DNA from: Roridomyces roridus
Lineage: Eukaryota > Basidiomycota > Agaricomycetes > Agaricales > Mycenaceae
NCBI GenBank assembly: GCA_029378245.1
Contig: JARKIF010000138.1
Location: forward strand, 1-64,000
Length of the DNA: 64,000 nt
Direction of reading: 5' to 3'
The first letter of the stretch is position 1; the number at the start of each line of letters is the position of its first letter. Shown here piece after piece: positions 10,867-21,640 of this stretch. A model generated the notes under the pieces. That model worked only from the letters and a program-made list of their open reading frames with translations, searched no databases and was not told the DNA's origin. The translations under genes were made by a program, and so were the position numbers.

Positions 10867-11070
10867 GGGCCACGTATTGAATACTCGTCGGGAGAGTTAT
10901 TCGAGGAAGTCGCCAAGATCTTGCCGTTTTTGGGCCTTCCTGATGGCGCCCATCTCGTATGTCGTGCGGCGTTGCATATTGAGACACACGCTAACTTTCT
11001 CAGCGCGGAGGACTATTCATACTTTCACTTCTGGGCGCAATCGTACCACCGTCTTTGGTATCTCATGTAA
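10867..11070 (+). CDS. Orphan coding-like fragment beside the MITE
   Basis: This frame reads PRIEYSSGELFEEVAKILPF, then LGLPDGAHLVCRAALHIETH, then EDYSYFHFWAQSYHRLWYLM before a TAA at 11068. It looks like real protein, with balanced hydrophobic and aromatic residues, but has no start codon and a stop just upstream within the MITE flank. It is probably an exon or a gene remnant whose 5' part is lost or spliced. I do not recognise the family, and it could belong to the same decayed patch as the RAD4 pseudogene. Confidence 0.3.
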   Translation, partial: GPRIEYSSGELFEEVAKILPFLGLPDGAHLVCRAALHIETHANFLSAEDYSYFHFWAQSYHRLWYLM

Positions 11071-11149
11071 CCAGCAGATCGCTTCGTCTGCCTTCTGAAC
11101 AGTCGAGCGGATCACGTCTTGCATTTTGACAAAAGGCGCTCGTGATCCT

Positions 11150-12204
11150 GGCGTCCAAACCAATTTTCCTTCCAATACGAGACAAGCTTGGTGGGTCAGA
11201 ACGTTCTTCGACGTCACTTTTGAAGGCCACCTCCGCAACCGCACCTTTCAATCCGTCCACCGGTCCATGGAGGCCCACCACTTAGTGGATTTGGGATGTA
11301 GACATCTTGAAGGACGTGCTGGACGATGGGGGTGAGCTGCTGAAGAGCCCGAAAAGCCTGATGAAGCACGCGCTTATCAAGAAGGGCACGCGCGATACGA
11401 GTGCCCAGCTGTTCACCTCTCTGTGCCGTGGTCTTGGCATCCCCACGCGTCTGGTCGTCAGTCTGCAGAGTGTGCCATGGCAGAGCAACGTCGGGAAGGC
11501 CAAAACGGATGCTCGCAAGGGCAAGGGCAGGTGGAGGATGTGGAGGAAGAACCGGCTGTCGAGGACCCCAAGGGCAAGGGGAAAGCCAAGGAGGCGTCTC
11601 CTACATTTGGAAAACGTCTTGACGGGGAGCCTTTCGAGAGTGAAAAGGCGAAGCCCGCCGTGAAGTTGCGAAAGAAGAAGCCTGAACAGAATGTCCCGAG
11701 TAGTGGCCTCTCGTCATCCAGGGGTGCGACTCTACATTATCTCTGTTACTTGCTTATTGACAAAGTACAGACCCCGCAACGACTCCTCCTGTATTCTGGA
11801 CCGAGGTCTTCTCCCGTCCAGACGCCCGATGGATCCCCGTCGACCCCATCCGTGGGCTCGTCAATCAGCCGTACATATTCGACCCTTCGGTGACAACTGA
11901 AGTTTCCCTGCACACCCCCGTCGCCAACGCGAATCCAGGCTCCGCCTACCCCCGCCCCAGCGCCTCGACTCACCCCGGCAAGGCAACGAAACGTGTCGAG
12001 AGTGACAGCAGGATGTTGTATGTCGTGGCGTTGGAGAACGACCTCGTGCAAGGCGGGTCAAGGCAGCTGCCTGAGCCGTCTGCTCCGTCCGCCGCTGCCC
12101 CTGCTGGGAGGAGTCTTCGGCCCAGACGGTCGAAAACTCAGACGCAGCTGGAGGAGGAGGAGGAGGAACGAGAACGGGCGTTCCAGAGAGCGGTCGCGGA
12201 GTAG
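11150..12204 (+). pseudogene. RAD4/XPC DNA-repair gene remnant lacking the BHD domains
   Basis: The transglutaminase-like core of Rad4/XPC, which recognises damaged DNA in nucleotide excision repair, is recognisable in pieces: WWVRTFFDVTFEGHLRNRTF, then KSPKSLMKHALIKKGTRDTS, AQLFTSLCRGLGIPTRLVVS and LQSVPWQSNVGKAKT. A Lys/Glu-rich linker and VFWTEVFSRPDARWIPVDPI follow. The frame breaks near 11290 (or uses an improbable 31-nt intron) and again near 11535 at KGKG. After SRMLYVVALENDL the text jumps straight to a Rad4-type C-terminus (RSLRPRRSKTQTQLEEEEEE to FQRAVAE). The beta-hairpin domains BHD1-3, about 200-300 residues that bind DNA, are therefore missing. The N-terminal part is not found either. 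It is almost certainly non-functional, and an intact RAD4 should exist elsewhere in the genome. Confidence 0.75.
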
Positions 12205-12244
12205 GAGTATTACCAGATTGTATAATTTTTGAATGTAATAATGT

Positions 12245-13960
12245 TTACTGTACATAATCTATAAGAACCTGATGCTTTGCGCTCTCGAGCGCGATCCGTG
12301 TCGCGGCCGCCCATCTGTCGTGGGAAATCGTGGGCGAATCAGCGGCAACCCAATGTGTCACCAACCAGGTGAACGCCGCCTCGTCGATGCGACGGTCCAT
12401 CCTAGTCAAGAGTCGTCAAGAGTTGAAAAAGAACTGCACGGAATGAAGTACCTGTGGAACATCTCCATGATCTGGTCAAATAGATAGTCTAGATCCACCC
12501 CGTGCTGGTACATGCTTAGTTGCCATCGTGATAGCGTACCCCACGGTTCTGCTCCAGCCAGGAATTCTTTCACTGTTGCTCCCCGGGGAGCCCATCCCAT
12601 ATCCATAGCAAGACACTGGACGACAACGGATTGAGCGTGTCGTGAGGCCACCGAGCTGGCGAGAGAATTCGCCTCAGCGGCAGACAACAGATCAGGGTTA
12701 TCCATGTATTGCCGAGATAGTACGATCCCGGGTAAAGGAGGGGATGACTGTTGGGCCACCAGGAGGTAGAATGGAAGTAGCCGTGTGAGGGTTGTGGCCA
12801 CGCGGCCACAACTGGAAGTGGGGGTCGTCTCCGCTGCCTCTGGACTAGCCATTGGTCCTCCCTCGACACCAAGGAACTCGTGGTGGACTTTGAGAGGGTC
12901 GGCTCTCACAACCACCCTTCGGATGACCGCAGTCGTGAGACCAAACGGAAGTGTCGCCTCTGGCTCCTTCGGGGCGGGGGAGACATAGAAATAGCCTGAT
13001 GGAAACAGCAGATGCGTCTCCACCACCCTCATCTCCTCAATCAATGTTTGGTGGAGCTTCCCAGCGCGGTGGACGGAAGGTGTCCCGGCCGTAAACGAGT
13101 GTTCCGGGGGATGGTGGGGGAGAGGGGTGACGGTCGAGTGCACGTCCCGAGGTCGTTGGCGCGGGCAAGGCACATTGATGCCATGGAGCTTGGCAATCAC
13201 CGACACCAAGCACTGCATAAACGCGGATCCACGGAAACACCCGGACGTCGATTCGGAGAGAGAACTTGACGTTTGCGTGGCTGTCGCAGCACAATAGAGG
13301 TGCCAGCATGAGCTTTTCAGCAGGCCGGAATAGCAACTGTTTGAGAACACCACGACCTTCCCGCGGCAGCCTCGCACGGCCGCCTCGAATTGCCACTGTC
13401 TAATGTAGCCGGATGCGTTGGCAGTGCCGTCGGTCGAGATTATCAGGCGGAAGGTCTGTTCGCCGCCCCTCAAACGCTCACGGTCACCGTGCCCGATGAT
13501 CACGAGCACCAGTGTTTCCGATTCCCGTATTGTCGCTGAGAGACTCTGGAGCGAGAGCAGCACACCCCCCATAAACTCGCCGGCATCGGCATAGTCAGAG
13601 GTCTTATTGAGCAGGCAGGGAGGAACAGGGTAGATCAAGCCGGCTTCGCCGAAAATAAATGATCCGTTCGGGTGGTGAACCTGCAGATCAGATATTTCGA
13701 AGTGTCTGAACCGGTGGGGGTCAAACTTCTTGTGGGCAGCGAGCAGAGTCGTGATCATGAGATAATCGCTGACCATCCAATTTGCATGCTGGAGTCTCTC
13801 GCCGCCCATAACCGCACAAAGTTCGAAAACAACGATGCTTTTAGACTCGCTGTTGATCCGGCAGCTATTAGGAGAAGTGCTCGACGAGGGAAGTATAACG
13901 CACCCGAAGGGATCCGACTCATCCGAGAGCGCAGGCCTGGAACCACCGAGAGCCGGAGGC
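12245..13960 (-). CDS. Caspase-like (clan CD) protein of the agaric expansion; 5' exon unresolved
   Basis: The long exon 13960-12452 contains the two halves of a clan CD cysteine-protease fold: a hydrophobic strand ending in the catalytic His (ETLVLVIIGHGDRERLRG) and, about 60 residues on, a strand ending in the catalytic Cys (GKVVVFSNSCYSG). This HG...C-x-SG layout matches caspase/metacaspase-like proteins. FIFGEAGLIYPVPP upstream and FRGSAFMQCLVSVIAKLHG downstream match a multicopy family I know from agaric genomes. A GT-AG intron at 12402-12451 leads to a last exon ending ALESAKHQVLIDYVQ. Upstream, an acceptor at 13961-13964 shows another 5' exon exists, but I could not fix the start. Substrate and activity are unknown; a role in cell death or incompatibility is only inference. 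Confidence 0.7.
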
Positions 13961-14189
13961 CTGGAAATAGATCAGCGAGATGCCCTGAGACGCCACGAGG
14001 TCGGAGATGGATGCATTACATCAAAGTGTTTCTGATAGTTTGTCTTAAAGAGCGGAATGTGCTGGCAACAGATGGTGAGGGAAGCAAGAGGGAGAGAGAG
14101 AGGAAGCTCACGAGGGCATTGTGGGTATAGGGTTGTGGTGGTTGTGGTGAAGATGTGAGAAGAATGTGATTGATTCGGCAGCTTTGGTG

Positions 14190-15642
14190 ATATCTGCCGC
14201 CGCCACCGCCTCATCCGTTCCATTGGCTGGTTCCTTTCACCATCCTCCTCCGACTTTACGCGTTTGGCATTCTGTTCGCACATCTCGTCACCCGCGACTA
14301 CGAATGGCCGACTTTCACAACTTCAGATGTTGTGCCCGTCATCGACACCGGGCTCCAGGAATCCACGTTCACCGATGGCCTTGACGCAGCCACATCGCTT
14401 GCCCGCCATATTCAAGACCATGGCCTCCACTATTTCAAAACACTGCTCCTCGCGGTGATAGGCCATTGTTTGGGTCTCGCGGTCGTCTTGGCCCATCGAA
14501 GATTATGCTCCTTCGTCCTTCAACGCCGCAGCCGTATCGTTTACCTCATTCAAGAATACTCGCGCATTTTAGACATAATGGTCATACCAGGCGTCCTTTT
14601 CGCCCACCATCCGATCTTCAATTGGGCTCCTTGGGCATTTTATTTCTTTGCTTGGGATACCTCCCGAGCTTCCAGCAAATCCGGCGCAACATGATATGGA
14701 TTCTTCCGTTTATCTCGTCAGGAGCATATCCGTGAGTATCTCTTCGGTTCCAACATGAATGTGCTCAAGAGCTCGTTGTTCAACAGATGGTTCTGAGCCC
14801 TTTGGCCATCTATTCCATCACTACGGTCCTCGGCACGGTCTTTATTCACTTGCCCCCTATGACTCGTCCGGTGATCTTGGAGGTATATCAGCGCGCCTCC
14901 CAAAAAATCTTCGTTCTCTGCAACACCACCATCATCGTCCTCTTTTACTTGTATGGAGTTCACATGTTTGCATCAGAGGAGGTGCGCACAATGGGCCGTG
15001 ATGCGAAAGCTTGGGTTTACGATTCGCTGCGGCGGTCCGTCATCTCCGCTGAAGCGCGATCCGAAGTTTGGGAATTCTACCGGCTGTCTAGGGAACGGCA
15101 CAACAAGTGGAAGATGCTACAGACCAGAGAGCTCTACAAGCTTATACGGTTGTTGTGGACGACAAGTTGGGAGTCGCTTCATTGGGGTCAGAAATTGGTG
15201 AGTATTACTATCTGCTCGGCCATTCATACATTTGCTCATACCTCCCCAGCTTATCGTCCTGCCCGCAGTAGCCTTCTACACCTACTTTTATATCGTCAGT
15301 CTCATCCACCTGATCCTTGCCTCCAACTTATCCCGTTTAGATGCCGAGGGCGCGACCGTTGATACGCAAGGTCCGATTGAAGATACTGCTTTGGACCCAT
15401 CCAGACCATCGACGTCGATGGTGAAGGTATGTGATCTATCCTCCCCTTTTGCTCCATCCCTGATCCATCCTCAGAACACCATCCGACTATACCCCACGAC
15501 CTCAATGAAGATGATTGGCAAGCGGCGATACCAGACGACTAGAAGAAGTGCCCAACGCAGCCCGAGCCTCAAAGCACCGCGAGAGATGATTCGTGAATAT
15601 ATTCCGGAGGGACACACGCGAAGCTGCCCGGTGCGGCCATGA
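14190..15642 (+). CDS. Multi-pass membrane protein of unknown function (start and some exons unresolved)
   Basis: Several coding-like stretches on the plus strand are linked by short introns: LVPFTILLRLYAFGILFAHL, then HYFKTLLLAVIGHCLGLAVV with SRIVYLIQEYSRILDIM. After the intron ending at about 14786 comes MVLSPLAIYSITTVLGTVFI, followed by a hydrophobic strand (IFVLCNTTIIVLFYLYGVHM). A long helical cytosolic segment (VWEFYRLSRERHNKWKML) leads to a last membrane helix (AVAFYTYFYIVSLIHLIL) and a basic tail. At least four membrane helices are likely. I do not recognise the family. The first exon and the junction around 14580-14720 could not be fixed. It diverges from the caspase-like gene. Confidence 0.5.
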
Positions 15643-15863
15643 AAATTACCGAGGACGCTCGATTCTTTTCGCCACCAGCAAGCTTCTCACCTCCACCACC
15701 CCCCGATCATAAACGATGTTTGTGTTACTTTGACGTACGTCTTTCGACTTGATTCCATCCCGTATAACTGATTATCCTCCAGTGCGAGCCGTGCTTGTGT
15801 CGTTTGGATTCTATGCCGCCTACCTCTCATCCCAGTTCCTGGTCGATACCCCTCTACTTTATA

Positions 15864-15866
15864 TCT

Positions 15867-15913
<47 letters not shown>

Positions 15914-15932
15914 ATCTCTTTATCTCTCTCTC
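15864..15932. repeat. (TC)n microsatellite
   Basis: An almost pure CT dinucleotide run of about 40 bp with imperfect TCTATCTC interruptions on its right side. It lies in the intergenic stretch 15643-16274, where I see no supported gene. Confidence 0.9.
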
Positions 15933-16274
15933 CGCCTGTACACTTAATTTCAATATACATCTTGCTTGACTGGATTCCTGGACTGTCCCTCTTGAGTATC
16001 CACTCTTCCTAAAACTCTTTGGTCTTGTTTCCCACCAAGCCGCCTTGGCCGATCTCTGTCGCCGTGATCTGTGACTTGCGAGATCTGCAGACGCATATGA
16101 ACGCCATGGCAGCGACAGGCAGCGACCCACGCGAAACACAGATCTGTTGAGATGTCTACTCAATCGCTTGAAACCACTTAAAAATACCCACTTGTCTTTC
16201 TCTTTCTTCCTCCTCCTCGTTCCCTAGTTCTTCTGGCTGCGCCAGCTTCATTTTTCTTGGACTTCTTTTTCACG

Positions 16275-17483
16275 ATGCTGGCCCTACTTTCTTTACTTTC
16301 TCTCCTCCCCGTCGCGTTGACGCTTCCCCTCCTTGGTTTCGAGGAAGCTAGGTTCCTGGGTCTCGGGGACTCGACGGACGATAACTCTGCGACTGATACC
16401 CCGACGGCTCTGGACCTCGCGTCTGTCAATGCTACGTTCTTGAAGCCGGCACTCTTTGCGCGAGTGGCATACTGCTCCAGCGCGTCCATCACGTCTTGGA
16501 GGTGAATACACTGTCCTTTTGTCCGAGATGAAGCCTATAAGTATGTGCTAGCTGCGGTGCACCGTGCCAAGCATTGAAGAACATCACGTTTCTCCAATCG
16601 GGTGGAGGTAGGTCTACTTGTTCTCCTCGAAGCATTGAAACTGACCAAGTTAGACGAGGGCGCCATCCCGCTTTGTACGACCCGCTTTCAAGACGCCATA
16701 CCCTGATCTGACCTATTGTCCAGATTACATTGCACATGACGGGACTGACAACTCGTTGGTCGTCGCGCACGAGGGCACCGACCCCAAGAAACTTCTCTCG
16801 ATCTTGAATGACGCTCAATTTGGCCTTGTGGCTCTCAACTCCTCCCGATTCCCCGACAGCGTTGGCCGTGCGTTGCCGAGGTCATTCTTTTATATTATCT
16901 GCCCCTAATTTAACTGCTGCAGAAAATATCACGGTTCACGATGGTTTCCAACAGACCTTTGAGCGCACCGCCGACGGTCTCCTCGCAGGAGTCATGTCAG
17001 GTCTCGCGAGCACCGGTGCTACCAAAGTCTTTGTCACGGGCCACTCTCTCGGTCAGTACTTATGACACTCGATCCAAGCGAACTCACCCTGACACCCCGA
17101 GCTCAGGCGCGGCCTTGGCGACAATGACGGGCGCACTCATCAAAACCAACGTCCCGTCCTCCGTCCCCGTCGAAATCACCGGCTTTGGCCTCCCGCGGGG
17201 CGGGAACGAGGAATGGGCCAACTTCCTCGACACCATCGGCGTCAATTTTATGAGCAACCAAAACGATCCCGTCCCGACCGTCCCGCCTAAATTCCTCGGG
17301 TTCCAGCACAGCAGTGGCGAGGCGCACATCATCGACCCGTCCACGCCCAACATCGTTTCCTGCCCGGGTCAAGACAATGAGAACTGTGCAACAGGGAATT
17401 CCCTTCTCGACATCAGCATCCCGAACCACCTTGGCCCGTACTTTAACGGCCTATCCTTTGGTGGATCGCAATGCGACGACTGA
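16275..17483 (+). CDS. Secreted class 3 lipase (alpha/beta hydrolase)
   Basis: The start at 16275 (16257 is an alternative) gives a signal peptide (MLALLSLLSLLPVALTLPLL). Splicing short introns yields ALFARVAYCSSASITSW, the CGAPCQAL block, LVVAHEGTDPKKLLSILNDA, VHDGFQQTFERTADGLLAGV and the nucleophile elbow KVFVTGHSLGAALATM (Ser in GHSLG). The Asp region QNDPVPTVPPKFLGFQHSSG and the late block ISIPNHLGPYFNGLSFG with the likely catalytic His follow. All family landmarks of fungal feruloyl-esterase-like and triacylglycerol lipases are present and in order, so it looks functional. It should hydrolyse ester bonds of lipids outside the cell. A copy of its last codons lies at 19935-19993. Confidence 0.92.
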
Positions 17484-17567
17484 AGTAGTCTAAAAGTAGA
17501 GAGAATGGATTGCGTGGGAAATATATATGGTTCTTGTCTCTACTCGTTTCCTAACTACCTCTTCTCT

Positions 17568-19248
17568 TCAACACACACTCGCCAAAATATCAAAGTCTTC
17601 TGGATTACCGATCATCTAAGATGTATGTTAGAATAACTGATATGGAATCGCAGGGTCTTCACGTACGGCAGCGACGAGGAGCTTCAACACAAGGGGTCGC
17701 AGTTCCGGGGACTCGGAAAGTTTATACTCTTGAGTCATCGAGTAGTGAAATGGTTTCGTATACTCGTTATTCTTGGTCCTGCAGACCTTGATAAATTCCC
17801 AAGTTTCCCCGTCAGTGAGTACATTGATGATACAGTCTTTTGAGCTTTTGATTACATGTTTGTTCAGCTGCATGAATCAAGGATAGATAATAATGCAAAC
17901 CTGCGACAGAGCTCCGCGACGCCCTGGGCGATGCTCTGTTGGCGGGACGCCTCCATGCCGACAGTATCCTTCTTCTTTGCCTCCGTCAGGCTGAGCGTGT
18001 TGTTTTTGTACCGCTCTTCAACGCTCCGAAGTAGATGTCCTACAGGCTGTTAGGAGGGTTGAATGAAAGAAGTATTGTGTGTGTTACCTCCATTGACGCT
18101 CCTTGCGACTATGTGAACAGCAATGTCAGCACAATAAAGAAACAGCCGTGCTCACGCACTGGAAAAAGCAGGTACCCATCCTGCAAGATAGTCGAGGTCC
18201 CCGCGAAGACAGATGTTGGTACCGTCGATCCGCTGATTCGGGACGTGGGCTTCGGCCTGCAGGGTGACCCAGGAAGAGAGTATTCCCACACCTTCTACGT
18301 GTGTCGCAGGTTGCACCTCGCCCGGAACGTGACGAAGACTCAAGGACTGGTCCATGTCCTCGTGCTTCGCAAGGTAACCAACCGAGATGGCGACGGCTTG
18401 AAGCAGCATGGGGTCGATAAGTATGCGATGGGACATCTCCTTCTGCCAAGAAAATTAGTGGCAGCATTGGGCATCCGTTGTGGTACTTGCCTTGACAGAG
18501 ATGAACCGACACACGTTACGAACGTGAGGGGAGTTTTGGAGATCATTGGCCTCGACGTTGAAGGTGACATCATTAGACAAGAACGACGCGAAGCTTTTGG
18601 ATGCGTCGTCAAGCTCCAATTTCCCTGAATCCGGACGCGTCTGTGTACCCAAGAGTTCGCTGTGCGTACGAATGGTGTATTCAGTACCCGAGGGCGGTTG
18701 GTGGACAAAGTCGCCGAAAACGGTTGACACCTCTGTGAAAGGGTATGTACGCTGAAGATCAAGAGAGTGAGCATTTTCGGGGCGGAAGATGGAGGGTGCA
18801 GGCTTACAACACCAAAACATTCATCAAACACTTGGTGACTGATAGACTCCATATCTTTTGAATCCAACTTCGCGGTATCCGGGAGTATCTGGTTGACCAG
18901 ATCGAATACAAGATTCACTATTGGTCGCAACACGCCTGGGTTCAACGTGGCCTTCGACCCCAGACCGCTTGCCTCCGACACAGAAGTCGGCATTCCGGCC
19001 TCCTTCCTCGCCCTCTTGGCTGGGGGGTTGTCGCCCGCCGCCTTGCGCTTCGGCGAGGCCTGCGCGGGTGACGCAGAAGAGGGCGTCGTCGGCTGACTGC
19101 GACGTCCGCGGGACTTGCTCGTTGTTGGCGGGGATTGCGCAGCCAGTAGGCGAGACCTCGTCGTCGGTGAGGGAGTTGAGAGCTTCGCCGCAGGGGACGA
19201 GGTGGCAGACTTGCGAGTGGAACGTCTGGGAGTGGTCGGAGTGGACAT
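17568..19248 (-). CDS. Nuclear-type protein with PD-(D/E)XK-nuclease-like core, copy A
   Basis: The N-terminus is a Ser/Thr/Pro/Lys-rich disordered tail (MSTPTTPRRSTRKSATSSPA) with a bipartite-like nuclear signal (KRKAAGDNPPAKRARKE). Spliced exons continue RTYPFTEVSTVFGDF, EMSHRILIDPMLLQAVAISV, NICLRGDLDYLAG, NNTLSLTEAKKKDTVG, AQGVAELCR, DCIINVLTDGETWEF and KPFHYSMTQ, ending after an intron with MIGNPEDFDILASVC. The pairing of G-D-x-D-Y with a later hydrophobic strand ending E-A-K and a following Q-rich helix resembles the catalytic layout of PD-(D/E)XK nucleases. It also resembles domains of Crinkler-like proteins, whose next strands often read TDG-x-W-x-F. This is motif inference; the exact family is unnamed by me. 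All exons join in frame. Copy B at 19998-21640 is its tandem paralogue. Confidence 0.65.
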
Positions 19249-19464
19249 GGTAGGTGTGGATGGTGGTGGTTTTTGATAGACAGCAATTAGGGGTCCAAGC
19301 GTCGACAGGGGTTGGTTTGTCGCTTATTCTCGATCTGGTAATCGTAGTTCACCGATGCTAGACAAGTACTGTGGACATGAGTACAAGTGCCATGGAATAC
19401 GAGCACGTCCAGCAATGGGTTTGCAGAAGAATTTGGAAGAAAACAAAACACACAAGGAAACTGG

Positions 19465-19934
19465 GGCCGGATAAGCGTCCTGTGGACGAATCTGTAGTTG
19501 CTCGTATAAGGAGCAAGCAGCAACGCACTGTGGTCGTTATTACCCGTCGTCTCCAGAGATTCTAGGAACAAAACGATCGGAGCAATGAGTAAAGCAGTCG
19601 ACCCCAGAGTCTTTGGCGTCCTCACTCCTGAACCCTCGGTACATAAGTTCGCGCATGGAAATCGAATTGGACTTGGTGTAGGTGCCAGTTTGAGCTCAGC
19701 ATGGCCCTCTCCAGGAACTTGGATACTCCAGCTTAGCTTGGGGCGAAAGATTCGAATTGACGAAACAGAGAGAGATGCAATCAATATTTGGCAATCAACA
19801 ACTACTAGATACGGAAAGCAGAACGTGAAGGGTAGAATTATACAAATGGAAACGTGAAAGCGCGGAGATGGGATGTGTGGGTATTAGGTAAAAGAGCGCG
19901 GACGGGGCACGGGTCCCCATGTAAGAATATACAG
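19465..19934. repeat. Shuffled duplicate of the 24690-25212 segment
   Basis: This stretch matches 24690-25212 over most of its length with indels. Shared landmarks include GGACTTGGTGTAGGTGCCAG, GGAACTTGGATACTCCAG, AGATACGGAAAGCAGAACGT and CCCCATGTAAGAATATACAG. The match stops abruptly at about 19934, where a piece of lipase 3' sequence begins. Both copies contain short minus-strand coding-like text (GSTAFWYAAAYPF in the other copy) but no continuous gene; this copy has more deletions. Its origin is unknown, possibly a decayed gene or repeat. Confidence 0.7.
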
Positions 19935-19993
19935 ATTAACGGCCTTTCCTTTGGTGGATTGCAATGCGACAATTGAATAGCGTAAAAGTAGAG
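19935..19993 (+). pseudogene. Remnant of the lipase 3' end
   Basis: The sequence encodes NGLSFGGLQCDN followed by a stop and a tail with GTAAAAGTAGAGA. It matches the last codons and 3' flank of the lipase at 17448-17505 (NGLSFGGSQCDD). It shows that the tandem duplication which made the two nuclease-like genes also carried the lipase end. Confidence 0.8.
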
Positions 19994-19997
19994 ATAT

Positions 19998-21640
19998 TCA
20001 TTTTATTACAAAAACGCATCGCAATCCACAATCCATCAACATACTTGGGCCAGGAGGTGGAACTCCTCCGGGTTGCCCAATATCTAAGAGGTAGATTAGC
20101 ATAGTTAATAGGGTTGCAGCTCCACGTACCGCAGCAACCAGCAATTTGAGGACTAATGCCTCGAATCTTGGGGACATCAATACGTTAAACCGATCCGTCA
20201 TGGTGTAGGTGAAAGGTTTGAGGGCTGAATCCTTGGTCCGGCGGACCTGGCTGAATTGCCAGTCTTCCCCATCCGTAAGAACACTGATCATAGAGTCTTT
20301 GCCGCTGTTCATCGCTGTTTAGCTACAGAAGTTGAGAAGAAATCAAGATACTCACTTGCGGCAAAGCTCAGCGACGCCCTGAGCAATGGCTTGGGCGCGG
20401 GACTCATCCGTACCCATTTTGATGTGCCTCTTGGCCTCGGCCACACTGATCGTGTTGTTGCTCCACTCGCTTTCGGTATCCCTGGTTCGGTGACCTACAG
20501 GCTGTTAGTAAGTTGAATAGAAAAAATGTGGTGAGGCATTACATACCGCCGTTGATGCAAGCGGCGACGATCTCTGCCGGCACTGCCCCAAAGAGGTAGT
20601 CATAGTCGCCTCGGAGCTGGATGTTGGAAACGCCGTCGACGGGCTGGTTCTTCAGATGCACCTCCTCCTGGAGGGTGACATAGGATTGGACCAATCCCAC
20701 GGAGGTGATCGGTACCGCCGTTCGGTGTTGGCCCAGCTTGTGGCGGATCTTGAGACCATCGTCGAGATCCTGGTGCGTCGCTGCCAGCTCCATGGCGATC
20801 GAAATGGCCTCGAGCAATGTCGGGTCAATCATGGTCCTGTGAGACATCTCCTTCTGCCAAGAGCGTTAGTTACAGCGCTGGAGATCCATGTTTGTACTTG
20901 CGTTGATAGAAAGAAACTTCAAGATATTCCGGACGTGCCTTGAGGTGCGGAGGAGGGTTGCTTTGTCATCAAAATATGCGTCGTTGCGCAAAATTGCGGC
21001 TAGGGCTTTGGACGCGAGGGTGAGCTCTGTGGCTGATTCGGGGCGAATTCCGTCCCCGGTGTTCAGAGTGAATGTGCGTATTGAGCATCGCTCGCTGGGG
21101 CTCGGTTCTTCCACGAATTCACCGAAGACGGACAGAGCTTCGGTGAAAGGGTATGTACGCTGGAGATCAAGGGTTCAGTATCGTCAACGCGGGAGATGAA
21201 TGGCGCGAACTTACCACGTTGCAATGCTCTTCTTGTACAGCACGAAGGACGGCCTCTTTTTGTTGCGAGGACAGTCGAACATCCTCATCTTGTATTCGGT
21301 CGACGATGGCGAATACAGACGTGAAGATCTTGAACACATCCTCGGTTGTCAAAGCACCCTTCTTCGACCCCAAACCGCTCGCCTCCGACACGGCAGTCGT
21401 CATCCCACTTTTCCTCCTCTTGGGTGCGGGGACCCCGCCCTGCGACGGGCGCTTTGGCGACTTGGGCGAGGCCTGCGCGGGTGACGCAGAAGAGGGCGTC
21501 GTCGGCCGACTGCGACGTCGGCTCGACTTTCTCGTGGTCGTCGTCGAGGGCGATGAGGGCGTGGAGGTGGAGGTTGACGTTGACGTTGCGCTTCTGAGAT
21601 TGCGGCCGCTGGTTGGCGTGGATGGTGCAGAGGGGGACAT
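19998..21640 (-). CDS. Nuclear-type protein with PD-(D/E)XK-nuclease-like core, copy B
   Basis: Paralogue of copy A with the same exon plan. The N-terminal tail is Ser/Thr/Pro-rich with basic clusters (KSSRRRSRPTTPSSAS and PAPKRRKSG). Then come VRTYPFTEALSVFGEFV, RHVRNILKFLSINA, EMSHRTMIDPTLLEAISIAM, SYVTLQEEVHLKNQPVDG, NIQLRGDYDYLFGAVPAE, NNTISVAEAKRHIKMG, AQAIAQGVAELCR, SMISVLTDGEDWQF and KPFTYTMTDRF, with a last exon starting DIGQPGGVPPPGPS. The D (GDYDY), E and K (AEAK) residues are conserved between copies while linkers diverge, which suggests selection on the core. All introns (GT-AG, about 45-55 nt) restore frame. It could be a DNA-acting nuclease or a catalytically dead relative; I cannot tell which. 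Neighbouring duplicated debris shows local rearrangement. Confidence 0.65.

Noticed and set aside
15749..16012. 87-residue ORF rich in Leu-Ser
   Set aside because: It is a translation of the CT microsatellite.
16305..16330. Possible promoter-like T-rich motif near the lipase start
   Set aside because: It lies inside the signal-peptide coding region.
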